64,000 nucleotides of DNA from Nocardia vaccinii NBRC 15922 (GTDB lineage Bacteria > Actinomycetota > Actinomycetes > Mycobacteriales > Mycobacteriaceae): assembly GCF_001613305.1 (NCBI RefSeq), contig NZ_BDCC01000053.1, positions 62,001 to 126,000 on the forward strand. Direction: 5' to 3'. Below, piece by piece: positions 8,580 through 18,812 of this stretch. Under the pieces are notes generated by a model, which had not been told where the DNA came from, did no database searches, and was given only the letters and a program-made list of their open reading frames with translations. The position numbers and the translations under genes were made by a program. How positions within the stretch are numbered: the first letter of the stretch is position 1; every line of letters starts with the position of its first letter.

Positions 8580-11500
8580 CTACACGGGCGGCGGCACCCA
8601 GGCGGTCTGGACGAGTTCCACACGCCTACGGTCGACGAGCATGCCGCGCCCCGGGGGCATGGGCTCAGGCCTGATCGATGCGAGCAACGCACCCTCATCG
8701 CGGCTACCGCTCATGATCAGGCCGGTCGAGCCCAGCTCCCGCAGCATCGCGATCACCGGTTCGTACAGCGCGCGGCTCGCACCCCCGGTGCGCCGAGTGA
8801 CGATCAGATGGAAGCCGATGTCGCGTCCGTGCGGAAGCAACTCCCGCACCATCCCTATCGGATTCTCGGAGCTGGCGAGCAAGTCGTAGTCATCGACGAG
8901 CAGATACAACTCGGGTCCGGTCCACCAGGACCGATCGCGCAGTTGCTGCGGGGTCACACTGTCTGCGGGCAACCGCTTTCCGACGCTCTCGACCAGGCCT
9001 TTCATCAGTGTGACGAGGTTCGGTCCACCCCACGCGTAGCCGGCCAGATATTCCGGCGGCACCTCCGCGAGCAGGGTCCGTCTCGGGTCCGCCAGCACGA
9101 TCCTTGCCTGATCCGGAGTGTTCGACCCGCAGATTCCGCGTACCAGCAGTCGCAGCAGGTTCGTCTTTCCCGATTCGACATCGCCGAAGACGAGCATGTG
9201 CGAGGAAACGGAGAAATCGATGAAGACCGGAGCCAGCTCGGACTCGTCGAAACCGATCGGAATGTTCAGGCACGCCACGCTCGGATCGCTCTGCCCAGGC
9301 GTATCTCCCACCCGGAGCAGCAGCTGCTCACGAGTCACCTGCTCGGGCAGCATTCGCACCTCCGGGGCACGCAGATCTCCGGAGTGAGCGCCGATATCGC
9401 GGATCGCCGCGGCAATGCCCTCGGCCATACCCGCCGGGTCGGTTCGGGTGTCGAGGCGTGGCAAGGCGATGAGCATGTGCAGCCCGTCCGGCGTCAGTCC
9501 GCGGCCGGGAGAACCGATCGGCACCGAGAGCGCCTGACGGCGTCCAAGAATCGAATCGGCAGGGTCACCGAGCCGAAGTTCGACACAGGAGCCCAAATAA
9601 TCCCTCAGCGCCGGCCGAAAGGCGGTCCAGCGGCTTGCCGCCAGCACGACGTGCACGCCGAAAGCCAATCCCCGTGCGGCGATCTCGGCGATGGTCTGTT
9701 CGATCGATTCGTAATCTTGACGTACGGCCTCGTAACCATCGATCACCAGGAACGCGTCGCCGAATCGATCACCCCCGAGCGGGTCGGCAGCGCGTCCTTT
9801 CGAGCTCGAATCCACCAATTGCGCCTTGCGCCCGCGGAATTCTTCCATCGACATGTCCAGCTGCGCGAAGAGTTCTTCCCGGCGCTGTATCAGTGCCGTC
9901 AGCTCGGCGACGGTGCGCCGCACTCGATCCACGTCGTGCCGGCCGGCCACCGAGCCGACGTGCGGCAGCCCGGACAATGCGGCCAACTCGCCGCCGCCGA
10001 AGTCCAGACAGTAGAACTGCACCTGATCCGGGGTATGTGTGACCGCCAAGGCCAGGATCAGGGTGCGCAGCGTATTCGATTTGCCGCACTGCGGACCACC
10101 GACGACGGCCACATTTCCCTGGGCGCCGGTCAGGTCCAGTTGCAGCAGCGTCCGAGTGTGCAGCCGGGGAGTGTCGACGATCCCGATGGCCGCGGGGCGC
10201 AGGCCGGGCATCCGTTGCAGGGCGACGGGCAGCGGCGCCGGTAGCGGCGGCGCCAGCCCGCCCACCGTCGGGGACACATCGAGCGGCGGCAGCCAGATCT
10301 GGTGCGCCCGTCGTCCGTCGACACCGGCCATGGCGTGGACGATCGACATACGCAGTGGAAGGTCGGCCATCTCGATCACACCGCTCGAAGGTTCGGCGGG
10401 CTCCGCCCGCGAGCTGTAGGCGGCGACGAATCGAACCAGTTCGCCCGACGGATGCGTTCTCAGATATCCGCTCCCCGGAATGCTCGGCAGGTGGTAGGCG
10501 AGCGGTGCGTCCAGCACGGCCCGCGATTCGTTGAGCGAGTAGGTCTTCAGAGCAATGCGGTAGGACAGGTGGGCGTCGAGGCTGCGCAGCGATACCTCGT
10601 CCAGCCGCTGGCTGGCGAGCAAGAGGTGGATACCGACCGAACGACCCAGGCGGCCGATCGCCGTCAGCACGCTGACGAACTCCGGCGTCTGGGAGAGCAA
10701 CTCGCTGAACTCATCGATGATCACGAACAGTGCGGGCATCGGGTCCAGCGACATCCCGGCGGAACGTGCCTGTTCGTACTGCTGGATGGCGGCGAAGTTC
10801 CCGGTGGCGCGGAATAATTCCCGACGCCGGGCCAGCTCGCCGGTGAGAGCGTCCTCCAAGCGTTGCACGAGCGCCAGATCCGAGGACAGGTCGCCGAGGT
10901 ATCCGCCGAGATGCGGCAGTCCGGCGAACCACCGAACGTGCCGCCGCCCTTGTACTCGACCAGCAGGAAGTTCACCTGTTCGGGAGGGTGTTCCAGCGCG
11001 AGCCCGAGCACGATCGTGCGGAGCAGCTCCGACTTGCCCGAACCGGTTGCGCCGATGAGCAATCCGTGCGGCCCCATGCCCTCTTCGGCGGCCTGCTTGA
11101 AATCCAGCAGCACCGGCCGGCCGGTGCCGTCGATCCCGATGGGAATTCTCAGCCGATCGGCCCCGGTCTTCGGTTGCCAGCGGTGATCCAGGCCCGGATT
11201 CGCGGGGTCGGCGATCCGGTACAGGGCCGCGAAATCGTTGTCGCCGTCCAGACCCGCGCCGGGCACAGGGACGCGATCGATCCCCTCCCCGCGGTGCGCG
11301 AGGGCGACCCGGGTGACCAGATCCGCTGCGCCATCGGTCATCTCGGGCAACACGGCCGCCTCGTCGGGCAGGTCCCGGATATCGGGGAGCGCGATCCGGA
11401 ACGGCCGCCGGGCAGCCAGCGCCCATCCGGGGCCATCCGGCAGGCGCATCGCACGATCGCGGTCCACGTGGGACTCCTCCGGCTGATGCAACCGCAGTTC

Positions 11501-12946
11501 GATGTGTGAGGAAATCAGATCCGCCAGCCATTGCGGGACGTCACGCCAATCTCGGACGGTAGCGACGACGTGGACCGCGTACTCCGGGCCGGTGCCGGCG
11601 ATCTGCTTGAGGGTGGGGCCGATATCCGGCAGCAGGCCCGCGAACTCGTCCCAGGGGTCCAGCAGCAGGAACAGATCCGGCACCGGGCCGTACCGCAGTC
11701 CCGCGCGTACCGAACGCAGGCTCGTGGGCGAATCGATCAACTGCTCCCGATACAGAATCTTGCGCGCGCGGATCTCCGCGACGATCTCTCGGAGCAGCGA
11801 TGCCACCTCGTCCGGCTCGTCATCACCCACCACCCGCGCGACATGTGGCAGCGCGCGCAGGGACCCCACCCGGTTGCTCGACTCGAGTGCCATGATCCGG
11901 ACCTCGTCGGGAGTGTGAGTCAGCGCGAGCGAACCGACGAGGGTGCGCAGCAGCGTGCTCTTCCCGCTGCCGGCCCGCCCCACGATCAGCAGGTTGCGAT
12001 CGACGCCGGAGAAATCGAGCCAGACGGTCTCCCCGGCGCCGCCGTCGGGCTGCCGCTGCTGCCCGATAGGAACCGTCAATCTCCCTGTGCCCCACCAATT
12101 CTCCGCGCGCAGGCCGTAGTCGGGACTGTGTTCGAGCCGACCCAGCAGACTGCCCAGCGCCACCCTGTCGCCGCCGTCCACCACCGCGGGAAGTCGGCGG
12201 CGGGTCCGGGCGATGTGCACCTCCTCCTGCAGCACTCCATAGTGACTGGGCGTCTGCCGGCTGGTCCGGCCGCGAACCTCCGCACTGACATAGCTCCACA
12301 AGCTGTGCGTGTTGATCACACCGGCGCCATTGTCGGCCAGGCCGGTCGCGATTCCCTTGACGACCGCGGAGGTGAACACCGACAACGGCGCCGACCGCTC
12401 CGCGCCGCCGTCCCCGGCGATCTGCACCGCCGTGGCGGCGGTCAACACGCAGGTACCCTCCCCCGCGGCCAGGTCATGTCCCACGTCGTCGACCGTGGTT
12501 TGGGACTTGATCACGTCGCCACCCAGGAACGCCCCGCTGTAACAGCAGTCCAGCAGGACGATCTTCGCCGCGGCCGCGGACTCCCGGATGAGTTCCTTGA
12601 TGAACGACGCCGATACCGCGGAACTGCTGATCAGCTGGGTATCGGTATTGCTGGTCGCCAGATAGAGATTGTGGCGGGTGCGGATGCCGTGGCCGGAGAA
12701 GTAGAACAGGACGACATCATCGGGGCCCGCACCGCGGAACAGCCGCTCGATACCGCGTTCGATCTCGGCTTTGGACTCGTTGACGAGTATCTCCGCCGGC
12801 GCGAAAGCACCGATCTCCGGGTCCCGCAACAGCTCGCGCAACTGGTTCGCATCCGACACCGGCGCATGCAGCCGGGGAATGCCCGGTGAGTGGAACGTGT
12901 CGTTGGCGACGAACAGAGCAAGCCTGCGACCGGTTGGGCTAGTCAT
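8580..12946 (-). pseudogene. Caspase-FtsK/EccC-type fusion ATPase, interrupted by a one-base frameshift near 10930
   Basis: Two overlapping frames form one protein of about 1,455 residues once a base is restored between 10928 and 10934. Residues 1-240 are a caspase-like (C14) peptidase: FYFSGHG with His86 and LLDCCYSG with Cys135 give the catalytic dyad. Four FtsK/EccC-like RecA modules follow, with P-loops GRAGSGKS (323), GATGSGKS (632), GGPQCGKS and GDVESGKT. Only the second pairs a canonical Walker A with a Walker B acidic pair (FVIIDEF); the others read LLLDPWD, LVIDGYE and LLVDDYD. The frame breaks at KGGGTFGG, just where EccC proteins continue into a LPH motif, which is found in the next frame. 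Its start overlaps the EACC1 gene. Frame 1 ends at 10721, frame 2 at 8580. Whether the indel is biological or a sequencing error cannot be told here. Confidence 0.88.
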
Positions 12947-13307
12947 CGCGCAGGACGTCGCGCAATCGCTCGATCAGACCATCGACCTGCCTATCGGAGG
13001 GGCGCTCGATGAACACCTCCAGGTCTCCGTTGCGAATCGTGATCGAATCCGCGCGAGTGCGATCCAGGAATCGGATGACAATGTCCCGAATCACCCACGC
13101 CACGGTGCCCAGCGCTCCACCCGACACCGCCAGCTGCCCGATCTGCAGCGCCACTTCGGATTTCGTCCCGGCCTCCCCGGGCACGGTGACCGCGCCGACT
13201 GTCAGCCCGCGGACTTCCCGCAGATCCTCGGCCAGTTCGCCCGCGAGCTGGTCCAGTAGTTCCGTGTCGCCGCGCCGCGCCGCAACACTGATCACCACTG
13301 CCGACAT
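12939..13307 (-). CDS. EACC1-like effector-associated constant component
   Basis: 122 residues from an ATG with a strong GGGAGG site five bases upstream; the longer open frame to 13469 is not needed. The pattern is that of EACC1 proteins: an N-terminal alpha/beta part (LLDQLAGELAEDLREVRGLTV), a central glycine-rich hydrophobic helix (SGGALGTVAWVIRDIVIRFLDR) and a C-terminal strand pair with a polar Ile/Thr-rich motif (ADSITIRNGDLEVFIE). EACC1 is known from comparative genomics as a constant partner of variable effectors, including caspases, in actinobacterial NTP-dependent conflict systems. Its stop overlaps the caspase-FtsK start by eight bases, so the two are translationally coupled. Molecular role unproven; assignment by pattern and context. 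Confidence 0.78.
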   Translation of the reverse strand: MSAVVISVAARRGDTELLDQLAGELAEDLREVRGLTVGAVTVPGEAGTKSEVALQIGQLAVSGGALGTVAWVIRDIVIRFLDRTRADSITIRNGDLEVFIERPSDRQVDGLIERLRDVLRDD

Positions 13308-13407
13308 CGGTGCCCTCCCTAGTCCACCGCGTACGCGGCACCCGCACACTCTATCCCGCCGCGGCCGGGCCGACAGGGACAACGATCGCGGTGCGACGAT
13401 CGACCGC

Positions 13408-16400
13408 TTACGGCAGAGCGGGTGGTTCGATGCCCAACTCCCGCAGGCGATCACGGTAGGCCTCGACATTGGCGAGCTTGATCTGCTCGTAGCCGCGGAC
13501 CACGTCCGGCAGGGCCGCGGCCTCGACGGCGCGGTCGTAGTCGCTGGACAGGTTTGCGGTCAGCGCCTCGACCATCTCGATGTAGTGCGCCAGCAGGGCG
13601 CGTTCGACGCGGCGGACGTGCGCGTATCCGAATGGATCGAATGGGGTGCCGCGCAACCGCTTCGCCTTGGCCAGCAGGCGCAGGGCCAGGTGGGACCGAG
13701 GGCCCAGGCCGATCTTCTCGGTGCGGCCCAGGGCTCGCAGCATCGGCGGATGCAGTCGATAGGTCAGCTTCGTACCGTCGGGGACGGTGGCGGCGACCTC
13801 GTCGAGGAAGGCCGGGTCGGTCAGGCGGCGCGCCACCTCGTATTCGTCCTTGTAGGCGGTGAGCTTGTACAGCCCGCGGGCCACCTGCTCGCTGAATTCG
13901 GTGCGATCGGTGGCCTTGCGCTCGGATTCCCACACTCGCTGCACGAGGGCGACATACGCACGGGCCACGCGTACGCCCCCGAAACCAATGAGCTCACCAG
14001 CACGCCGCTGGACCAGCCGCCGGGTCTCACCGGTCGCGCTCAGACCGGCCAGCAGCTCCGCCGGAGCCTCGGGCGCGATACGTCCGCCGGAACCGGGTGC
14101 GGTCGCGGCGGCGAATTCATCGGGACACGCCACCGCCGCGCGACCCCAGCGGAAGGCCGCGATATTGGCGGCGACCGCGACGCCGTTGATCTCGATGGCC
14201 TCCTCGATCGCCGCGGCGGGCAGGCGCAGCGCGCCGACCTGGTATGCGGCGCCGACCAGCAGGAAGTTGGCGGCCGTCGTGCTGCCGAACAGCGCCTGTG
14301 CGGCAGCCAGCGCGTCGAACGAGGTCATCGACCGCGACACTCCGGACAGCCGGGCGAGCAGATCCGCGGTGTCCGGATACCGGACCGCCGCGTCGTACAC
14401 CATCGCACCGGTGGGCGTCCGGCTGGTCGACGCCACGGAGATCGTCTCCTCGGCCGACCCGTAGGCCAGATTCTTCGGATCGGCCGCGGCAAGCAGATCG
14501 AAGGCCAGGACGCAGTCCGCCGAACCGGGCGTGAGCCGGTTGGCGGGCTCGAGGGACGTGGCGGCGAAACGCATATGGGACACCACCGGACCAGCCTTCT
14601 GGCTCAGCCCGATCTGGTCCAGGCCCGCGACCTGATATCCGGCGCGCATCGCGGCGGTGGCCAGGACCTGATTGACGGTCACGATGCCGGTACCGCCGAT
14701 TCCGGCCAGCAGGACGTTCCACGTGGCATTCGGCGATTCGACCACGACGTCGGGCAGCTTCGGCGGTTCGGTCCGAACCTGCTTGCGGCGCTGCGTTTTC
14801 CGCGACGGCTTGCGACCGGGTTCGGGCGCCTCCACCGTGACGAAGGACGGGCAGTCGCCCTTCAGGCAGCTGTAATCGGTATTGCAGGAGGTCTGATCGA
14901 TCCGGGTCTTGCGGCCGAATTCGGTGTCGACCGGCTGCACCGACAGGCAGTTGCTCTGTACACCGCAGTCACCGCAGCCCTCGCAGACCGCCTCGTTGAT
15001 CACCACCCGGGTACGCCGCACCGGCAGTTCGCCGCGCTTGCGCTTGCGGCGCGCATCGGCGGCGCAGTGCTGGTCGTAGATCAGCACCGTGACCCCGGGG
15101 ATCTCGCGCAGCATCCGCTGCGCCTCGTCCAGCCGATCCCGGTGCCACAGCAGGGTTCCGGGCGCGAGGTCGCGCTTGCGGTACTTGTCCGGCTCGTCGG
15201 CGCACACGACGATCTGCCGTACCCCCTCATCGGCGAGCTTGTGTGTCAGCCGCGGAACCGCCAGCGCCCCTTCGGCATCCTGTGCTCCGGTCATCGCGAC
15301 CACATCGTTGTAGAGCAGCTTGTAGGTGATGTCCACCCCGGCGGCGATACATGCCTGTACCGCCAGTTGACCGGAGTGGAAATACGTTCCGTCGCCGATG
15401 TTCTGGAACAGATGCGGCACATCGGTGAACGGCGCCTGCCCGATCCACTGCGCGCCCTCCCCGCCCATCTGCGTCAGCCCGACCACCTTGCTGTCGGTGC
15501 GACCGGACATGGTCACCAGGGTGTGACAGCCGATTCCACCCCCGGCCAGGGAGCCTTCGGGCACCGCGGTCGAGCGGTTGTGCGGGCAGCCGCTGCAGAA
15601 GTAGGCGGCGCGTCCGGCCGGCAATACCGACAGTGACAGCGGTTGCGGCAGTGGACGTTTCATATCCAGCTGGCCGTCCAGCACGCGCCGCAGCGGCGCC
15701 ATGATCCGCCCGGCGGTGAGCTCGCCGTCGGCGGCGAACAGTGGCCTGCCCTCGGCATCGCGTTTGCCGAGAATCTGCGGCGCATCCGCTGTGCCGTACA
15801 GGATCTCACGGATCTGCGTCTCGACGAAGGCGGTCTTGTCCTCCACCACGATCAACCGGGACAGCCCCGATGCGAACTCGCGGACCCGTTCGGGGGCAAG
15901 GGGATACGGCATTCCGATGCGTAGCAGCCGCACTCCCGCGCGCCGCAGGGCCGCGTCGTCCGCGCCGAGATCGGCCAGGGCTTGGCGCATCGCGTCGAAT
16001 GCGGTTCCGGTCGCCGCGATGCCGATCCGGGCGCTTTCCGGATTCACCTCGATGACGTCCAGATCGTTGAGGGCGCTGTAGGCCAGGACGGTCGCCCACC
16101 GCGGACCGTGCAGATCGGCCTCGGCGAGCAGGCTGTCGGCGGGCGCGCCCATCGGCCGCTGCCGGTAGGTGAACGGCGAACCCTCCCAGGTGATTTCCGG
16201 GACGGCGATATCAATGTCGCCGATCGTCGCCGGGACCGTCCACGCACCGTCGGCCACATCGGCGACGATCTTCAGCGCCACCGGGCAGCCCGAGGCACGC
16301 GACAGCGCGACGGCGTGCAGACCCATCGTGACGATCTCACCGGCATTGCGCGGGAACAGCACCGGGATGTTCATCGCGGCCAGCGACCGCTCGGAGGCCG

Positions 16401-16893
16401 CGGGCACCGTGGAGGATTTCGCCGCGGGATCGTCCCCGACCAGAAGTACTACCCCGCCCCGGGGATTGACGCCGTACACCGCGGCGTGACGCAGCGCGTC
16501 CGTGGCGCGATCGAGTCCCGGCCCCTTGCCGTACCAGACCCCGACCACACCGTCGTGGGTGGATTGTCCCCCCGGCAGATCGGCTTGGGAACCCCAGACC
16601 GAAGTGGCCGCGAGCTCCTCGTTCACGCCCGGCACGAAATGGATGTCGTGCTCGGACAATACGTCGGGCATTCCGCCCAGCAGCCGATCCACCCCGCCCA
16701 GCGGCGAGCCCTGATATCCGGAGACGAAGGTACCCACGCGCCTACCCGCACGCAGATCCCGGACGTGCTGTTCCACCAACTGCCGCGCGATCGCCTGAAC
16801 CCCGGTCAGGACGACGGTTCCCGCGCCGACGCGGTAACGGTCGGCGAGGTCGTACGGTGCTGGGATCAGATCGCGATCGGCGAGCTCGGTCAT
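13408..16893 (-). CDS. Indolepyruvate ferredoxin oxidoreductase family protein (alpha/beta/gamma fused)
   Basis: About 1,161 residues from the ATG at 16893 with GGTGGA six bases upstream (the open frame extends to 16944). It joins in one chain what anaerobes encode as separate subunits: an N-terminal pyrimidine-binding TPP region with FVSGYQGSPLGGVD, a TPP/Mg-binding region (CSGCPHNRST, GGGIGCHTL, NIGDGTYFHSGQ), a cysteine-rich ferredoxin-like segment (CEGCGDCGVQSNC near residue 634, then further Cys) and a C-terminal gamma-type domain (GIGGTGIVTVNQVLA). Such proteins decarboxylate aryl- or branched-chain 2-oxo acids to the acyl-CoA, reducing ferredoxin. Length matches the actinobacterial family. 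It stands alone, with no neighbouring amino-acid catabolism genes. Confidence 0.9.
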   Translation of the reverse strand: MTELADRDLIPAPYDLADRYRVGAGTVVLTGVQAIARQLVEQHVRDLRAGRRVGTFVSGYQGSPLGGVDRLLGGMPDVLSEHDIHFVPGVNEELAATSVWGSQADLPGGQSTHDGVVGVWYGKGPGLDRATDALRHAAVYGVNPRGGVVLLVGDDPAAKSSTVPAASERSLAAMNIPVLFPRNAGEIVTMGLHAVALSRASGCPVALKIVADVADGAWTVPATIGDIDIAVPEITWEGSPFTYRQRPMGAPADSLLAEADLHGPRWATVLAYSALNDLDVIEVNPESARIGIAATGTAFDAMRQALADLGADDAALRRAGVRLLRIGMPYPLAPERVREFASGLSRLIVVEDKTAFVETQIREILYGTADAPQILGKRDAEGRPLFAADGELTAGRIMAPLRRVLDGQLDMKRPLPQPLSLSVLPAGRAAYFCSGCPHNRSTAVPEGSLAGGGIGCHTLVTMSGRTDSKVVGLTQMGGEGAQWIGQAPFTDVPHLFQNIGDGTYFHSGQLAVQACIAAGVDITYKLLYNDVVAMTGAQDAEGALAVPRLTHKLADEGVRQIVVCADEPDKYRKRDLAPGTLLWHRDRLDEAQRMLREIPGVTVLIYDQHCAADARRKRKRGELPVRRTRVVINEAVCEGCGDCGVQSNCLSVQPVDTEFGRKTRIDQTSCNTDYSCLKGDCPSFVTVEAPEPGRKPSRKTQRRKQVRTEPPKLPDVVVESPNATWNVLLAGIGGTGIVTVNQVLATAAMRAGYQVAGLDQIGLSQKAGPVVSHMRFAATSLEPANRLTPGSADCVLAFDLLAAADPKNLAYGSAEETISVASTSRTPTGAMVYDAAVRYPDTADLLARLSGVSRSMTSFDALAAAQALFGSTTAANFLLVGAAYQVGALRLPAAAIEEAIEINGVAVAANIAAFRWGRAAVACPDEFAAATAPGSGGRIAPEAPAELLAGLSATGETRRLVQRRAGELIGFGGVRVARAYVALVQRVWESERKATDRTEFSEQVARGLYKLTAYKDEYEVARRLTDPAFLDEVAATVPDGTKLTYRLHPPMLRALGRTEKIGLGPRSHLALRLLAKAKRLRGTPFDPFGYAHVRRVERALLAHYIEMVEALTANLSSDYDRAVEAAALPDVVRGYEQIKLANVEAYRDRLRELGIEPPALP

Positions 16894-17113
16894 CAGTTCC
16901 ACCCGTCCGGCCGGCACCGAATGGGCGCGACCTAGATTGAGCATTCGTCGCCGCCATACTGTCCCCGCAGCGCGAAATGAACAACCTGCGCCTCAGAAAT
17001 TGCGCATCCTGCACAGTTCACAGCCCCCTGACTGTGCAGTAATTATGCAGCTTGCGACCTCATATGTGATCGCGAACACGGCGCCGCCGAGAACATGACG
17101 CTCGTAGCGCTTT

Positions 17114-17626
17114 TCACCCGGTGAAATCCTCACGGGCCCGGCGGCAGAATTCGGCGCGCCATCGGGCGCACAGGGTGGCGTATGCGTGGAGGTGGTCCGC
17201 AGCGAATTGCTCGGGGTGCCAGTCATGGCCGGAGACGACATCGGTCCACACATAGGTCGGCACCGGCTCCTCCCGGCCGATCACGCGGACCGTGCGCAAC
17301 TCGTACTGCTCGTCCTCGAACGCGTCGATGATCTCCCAGTCCGCCTCGGTAAGTCCTTGCAACACCAGCCCGGAGGCCATCCGCCCCGGTTCGGCGACCA
17401 GACCGGGATAGGCACGTTTCGGTAACGCCGCCACCCGCCGGTCGCGGACCACACCCAGTTCCGCATCGGGCACCCGCCCGAGCAGCTCCGCGAGCACCGG
17501 GCCGAATTGCAGCGTGCCATAGGCGAACAGGGTGTCCGCCTGCGACGCCGACGAACTCGGCCGGCGCGGGGGCGCAGCGGTCTCGCGACGCGACCCGGCG
17601 GGGCCGCGTGCGCCGCCTTCCGTCAT
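17114..17626 (-). CDS. Gamma-glutamylcyclotransferase / AIG2-like family protein
   Basis: 170 residues. After a 30-residue proline/serine-rich, probably disordered N-terminus comes the family signature LFAYGTLQFG (substrate-binding YGTL loop) and the likely catalytic acid in IDAFEDEQYE. The family forms a small barrel and releases 5-oxoproline from gamma-glutamyl compounds, or acts on gamma-glutamylamines; the exact substrate is open. Its ATG overlaps the stop of the small upstream gene (ATGA at 17623-17626), implying coupled translation. Confidence 0.82.
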   Translation of the reverse strand: MTEGGARGPAGSRRETAAPPRRPSSSASQADTLFAYGTLQFGPVLAELLGRVPDAELGVVRDRRVAALPKRAYPGLVAEPGRMASGLVLQGLTEADWEIIDAFEDEQYELRTVRVIGREEPVPTYVWTDVVSGHDWHPEQFAADHLHAYATLCARWRAEFCRRAREDFTG

Positions 17627-17817
17627 GCGAGCCCGCGTTCGACCCGTCCGTCGGGCAGAACGCGGTACGCGAGGCGGATCCGAGTACCGCCGACGAGTTC
17701 GCCGGTTATTTGCGGAGCCGGAGTATCGAGCGCGGCCAACGCCGCGACGATCCGCGCGATCTGATCGGGGCGCGCGACCGGCACGTCGGAATCGAGCTGG
17801 GGCGCATTACGTGTCAT
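17623..17817 (-). CDS. Small hypothetical protein coupled to the cyclotransferase gene
   Basis: 64 residues from an ATG at 17817 (open frame extends to 17895). It reads as a compact protein with one helix (ARPDQIARIVAALAALD) followed by strands (ITGELVGGTRIRLAYRVLPDGRVERG). Support for coding comes from the four-base ATGA overlap with the downstream gamma-glutamylcyclotransferase gene. I do not recognise a family. Confidence 0.55.
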   Translation of the reverse strand: MTRNAPQLDSDVPVARPDQIARIVAALAALDTPAPQITGELVGGTRIRLAYRVLPDGRVERGLA

Positions 17818-17875
17818 GTACCCATGGTGCCTCATCGCGGCTCCGGAAACATGATATTGGGGGTGGTGAACTGAC

Positions 17876-18694
17876 TCACGCTCCGGATTCGCCACCGCGC
17901 CATCGCGTGGGCCGCACCGTCGAGGACGTCAGACGGGTGAACGTTTCGCCGTCGTGAGCACTGAAAATGGTGATATCGGCACCGTGTGCGCGGTTCAGTT
18001 CCAGCAGCCGACGGCGGTTGTCGCGGTAGGGCAATCCGGCCACCGCGGCCAGCTCGTACAGGCGCCACAACAACGGCGTATGTGGTTGTGCCGGATCGAT
18101 TTCGCTGCCGACGCCGAAGGCATCACCCGCGTGCAAGAGCCATCCCCGGCCCGTATCGATCGCGACGCCGACATGCCCGCGAGTGTGACCGTGCAACGGC
18201 ACCACCAGAATTTCCGGCGGCAGGCCGGGAAGATCCCGCACCGCGCGGAAACCGAACCACTCCTCGCCGCCGTCGATTTCGTTCACCATCCACCGCGGGC
18301 CGTGCGCCCACTGCTGCGCCCGGTACCGGGTCCGCTCGGAGAACGTCCGACGCGCGGTCGCGGCCCGGAACTCGGGACCGTGCACGTGCACGGTCGCCTC
18401 GGGAAAGTCCGAGAGTCCGCCCGCGTGATCGAAATCCAAGTGGGTGAGCACGATGTGGCGGACATCGGCGGGGTCGTATCCGAGGCCCTGGATCTGACGG
18501 AACGCGGTTTCGTGTTCGGCGAGTTCGAGACCGAGCACGAAACGACTCGGGCCCACCATCGTGCCCGGATCACGCACACAACCGAGACCGAATCCGGTGT
18601 CCACCAGAACCAGTCCTGCCTTGGTCTCGACGAGCAGACAGTGATCGACGGTGCCCAGCGCCATGCTGCCGCAGTTGAGATGATGAATCCGCAC
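17876..18694 (-). CDS. MBL-fold metallo-hydrolase
   Basis: About 272 residues from a GTG at 18694, where homologous sequence begins (VRIHHLNCGSM); the frame is open back to 18781. The zinc-binding motif is present as LTHLDFDHAGG, with VDTGFG upstream, a histidine in PLHGHTRGH, the bridging aspartate in LHAGDAFG, and a late histidine in IFSAHD. The layout resembles N-acyl-homoserine-lactonase-like and glyoxalase II-like hydrolases, but the substrate cannot be inferred. It lies between the small cyclotransferase operon and oxyR, all on the minus strand, with no evident functional link. Confidence 0.8.
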   Translation of the reverse strand: MRIHHLNCGSMALGTVDHCLLVETKAGLVLVDTGFGLGCVRDPGTMVGPSRFVLGLELAEHETAFRQIQGLGYDPADVRHIVLTHLDFDHAGGLSDFPEATVHVHGPEFRAATARRTFSERTRYRAQQWAHGPRWMVNEIDGGEEWFGFRAVRDLPGLPPEILVVPLHGHTRGHVGVAIDTGRGWLLHAGDAFGVGSEIDPAQPHTPLLWRLYELAAVAGLPYRDNRRRLLELNRAHGADITIFSAHDGETFTRLTSSTVRPTRWRGGESGA

Positions 18695-18812
18695 GCCGAG
18701 AGCGTCCCAGACGCTCCCCCGCCGGTCAATCGCATGCCCCCTCGGCACCGGACATCGGTGCGGATTTGTGTGCGAGGACACTACCCTCGGCGGCCGAGCC
18801 CGTCGGTGACGA

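Noticed and set aside
8580..12946. Type VII (ESX) secretion locus because of the EccC-like ATPase
   Set aside because: No esx/WXG100, eccB, eccD, eccE, mycosin or PE/PPE genes are nearby, the ATPase is fused to a caspase and partnered with EACC1, and there are no membrane helices of the EccC type at its N-terminus.
13009..15636. 875-codon plus-strand frame
   Set aside because: Shadow of the indolepyruvate oxidoreductase and EACC1 genes on the minus strand; no recognisable protein pattern.
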